Shown: positions 63,371 to 64,000 of the stretch, piece after piece | Numbering within the stretch: the stretch's first letter is position 1 | Layout: the number at the start of each line of letters is the position of its first letter | NCBI GenBank assembly: GCA_019423795.1 | Contig: JAHZAT010000041.1 | Span: 1-64,000, forward strand | Direction: 5' to 3' | Source of the DNA: Clostridiales bacterium | GTDB lineage: Bacteria > Bacillota > Clostridia > Lachnospirales > Lachnospiraceae | DNA: 64,000 nt | Made by a program: the position numbers and the translations under genes | The notes under the pieces: model-generated | Told to the model about the DNA's origin: nothing | Seen by the model: the letters and a program-made list of their open reading frames with translations, nothing else | Database searches by the model: none

Positions 63371-64000
63371 AAATGTTCTTTTAGTTATAACAGCATTTTT
63401 GTTGACGGTTCTTTTTTGCTTTTTTCCCAATATTCAGTCCAGATTGACAGACTGGAAAACTTTTGGAAAAAGTGAGAATTTATCTTTAAATCCGGTGGAA
63501 ATTTCAGTGGAATCTACACAAACAACATTGGAAAAATTAAAAATTATCAATAATCATATTTTGAGTGTGTCAGTAAGACCATCATCAAGAACAGTGGATG
63601 GAAGAGATGTAGAAAAAACAGCTAGAAAGCAGATCAATCAATTGTTTGAGAAAATGAAGATTTCTTATCGGGTGAATTCTGACTGGAAAGTTACATATAA
63701 AAAATTATATATATACATTACAAAACAAAATAATACTACAACAACAGATACGGAAACTTCTGTGTCAAATGTTAAAAATCTTTTAGTTTGGTATGTGACA
63801 TTAGTGCCGGATGCAGCACAGGAAGATGAATCTGTTAATATGATCATGGATGCGTATACAGATCAGATTCTTGCAATCGATGTGTATTCGTATGAGTATA
63901 CGCAAAACTGGAAAGATATTGCGAAACATATCGAAGATATACCGTCAGGTTTTTTGTCATATTTGAATCTAAAACAATCAGAATTTGGGCTTAAGAAGAA
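63354..64000 (+). CDS. Membrane-anchored protein of the two-component operon, 3' end outside the window
   Basis: The reading frame is open from ATG 63354 to the window end (215 codons visible) and has no stop. GGAGGAGG lies seven bases upstream, inside the kinase gene, with a 17-base overlap, so it is translationally coupled to the kinase. The product starts with a basic RRQIRN, a hydrophobic segment (about residues 8-25) and a predicted extracytoplasmic domain containing two WK-type segments and a threonine-rich stretch. I do not recognise it; its layout recalls accessory proteins such as YycH/YycI that modulate a kinase, but I see no sequence proof. Confidence 0.75.
   Translation, partial: MRRQIRNVLLVITAFLLTVLFCFFPNIQSRLTDWKTFGKSENLSLNPVEISVESTQTTLEKLKIINNHILSVSVRPSSRTVDGRDVEKTARKQINQLFEKMKISYRVNSDWKVTYKKLYIYITKQNNTTTTDTETSVSNVKNLLVWYVTLVPDAAQEDESVNMIMDAYTDQILAIDVYSYEYTQNWKDIAKHIEDIPSGFLSYLNLKQSEFGLKK

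Overview
The window is an AT-rich chromosomal stretch from a spore-forming Firmicute, most likely a gut Lachnospiraceae of the Anaerostipes type. The evidence is a sporulation sigma-G gene, a small acid-soluble spore protein, AddAB recombination, a pyrophosphate-type phosphofructokinase, a group-B-like [FeFe]-hydrogenase, formate-tetrahydrofolate ligase and an IspH-S1 fusion of the kind known in Clostridia. Species cannot be fixed from the sequence alone. There is no prophage, IS element, CRISPR array or defence island. Apart from the two genes cut by the window edges (a tRNA and the last CDS), all coding sequences look intact.

Layout. 1-3 kb: the 3' end of tRNA-Lys, then a methionine ABC transporter in the order metQ-metN-metI. 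3.1-5.8 kb: a lipoprotein, a polytopic GT-C-like membrane protein and a small anchored FMN-bind-like protein. 5.9-13.6 kb: addB-addA followed by a spore-protein gene and a TenI/ThiE-like gene. 13.7-18.3 kb: cardiolipin synthase, a methyltransferase, Hsp33 and a secreted protein. 18.4-27.4 kb: mostly single genes, several in convergent pairs that share terminators (acidic-tail protein, divergent RpiA, oxidoreductase, CorA, SigG, orphan binding protein, Xaa-Pro peptidase, PPi-type PFK, YihY).

27.5-35.3 kb is a sugar-uptake block. A LicT-type antiterminator gene has a RAT/terminator pair in its own leader and a second one between it and a mannose-family PTS (IIAB, IIC, IID). DUF956, mannose-6-phosphate isomerase and a glucose/GlcNAc-family PTS EIICBA follow. 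35.5-43 kb holds an SH3b-NlpC/P60 wall hydrolase, a MATE exporter, queA, a second Gfo/Idh/MocA oxidoreductase, a YhiN-type flavoprotein and cmk. 42.4-50.2 kb holds the IspH-S1 fusion, pyruvate carboxylase, a TepA/ClpP-like protein and a hydrogenase. 50.4-60.3 kb is a housekeeping run of ftsK/spoIIIE, fhs, folD, rimO, pgsA and cinA, then recA-recX with its own LexA-box-bearing promoter. 60.4-64 kb has a zinc-dependent phospholipase-C-family protein and a two-component system whose third gene runs off the window.

I do not see a clear new multi-gene system. The most interesting signals are regulatory: the double RAT control of a mannose-type PTS, an 11-bp-spaced direct repeat in front of the two-component operon, a palindrome over the MATE promoter, a WalR-like box before the wall hydrolase, strong non-terminator hairpins between metQ and metN and at the spore-protein ribosome-binding site. 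The most interesting protein is an RpiA-family member with altered phosphate-binding loops.
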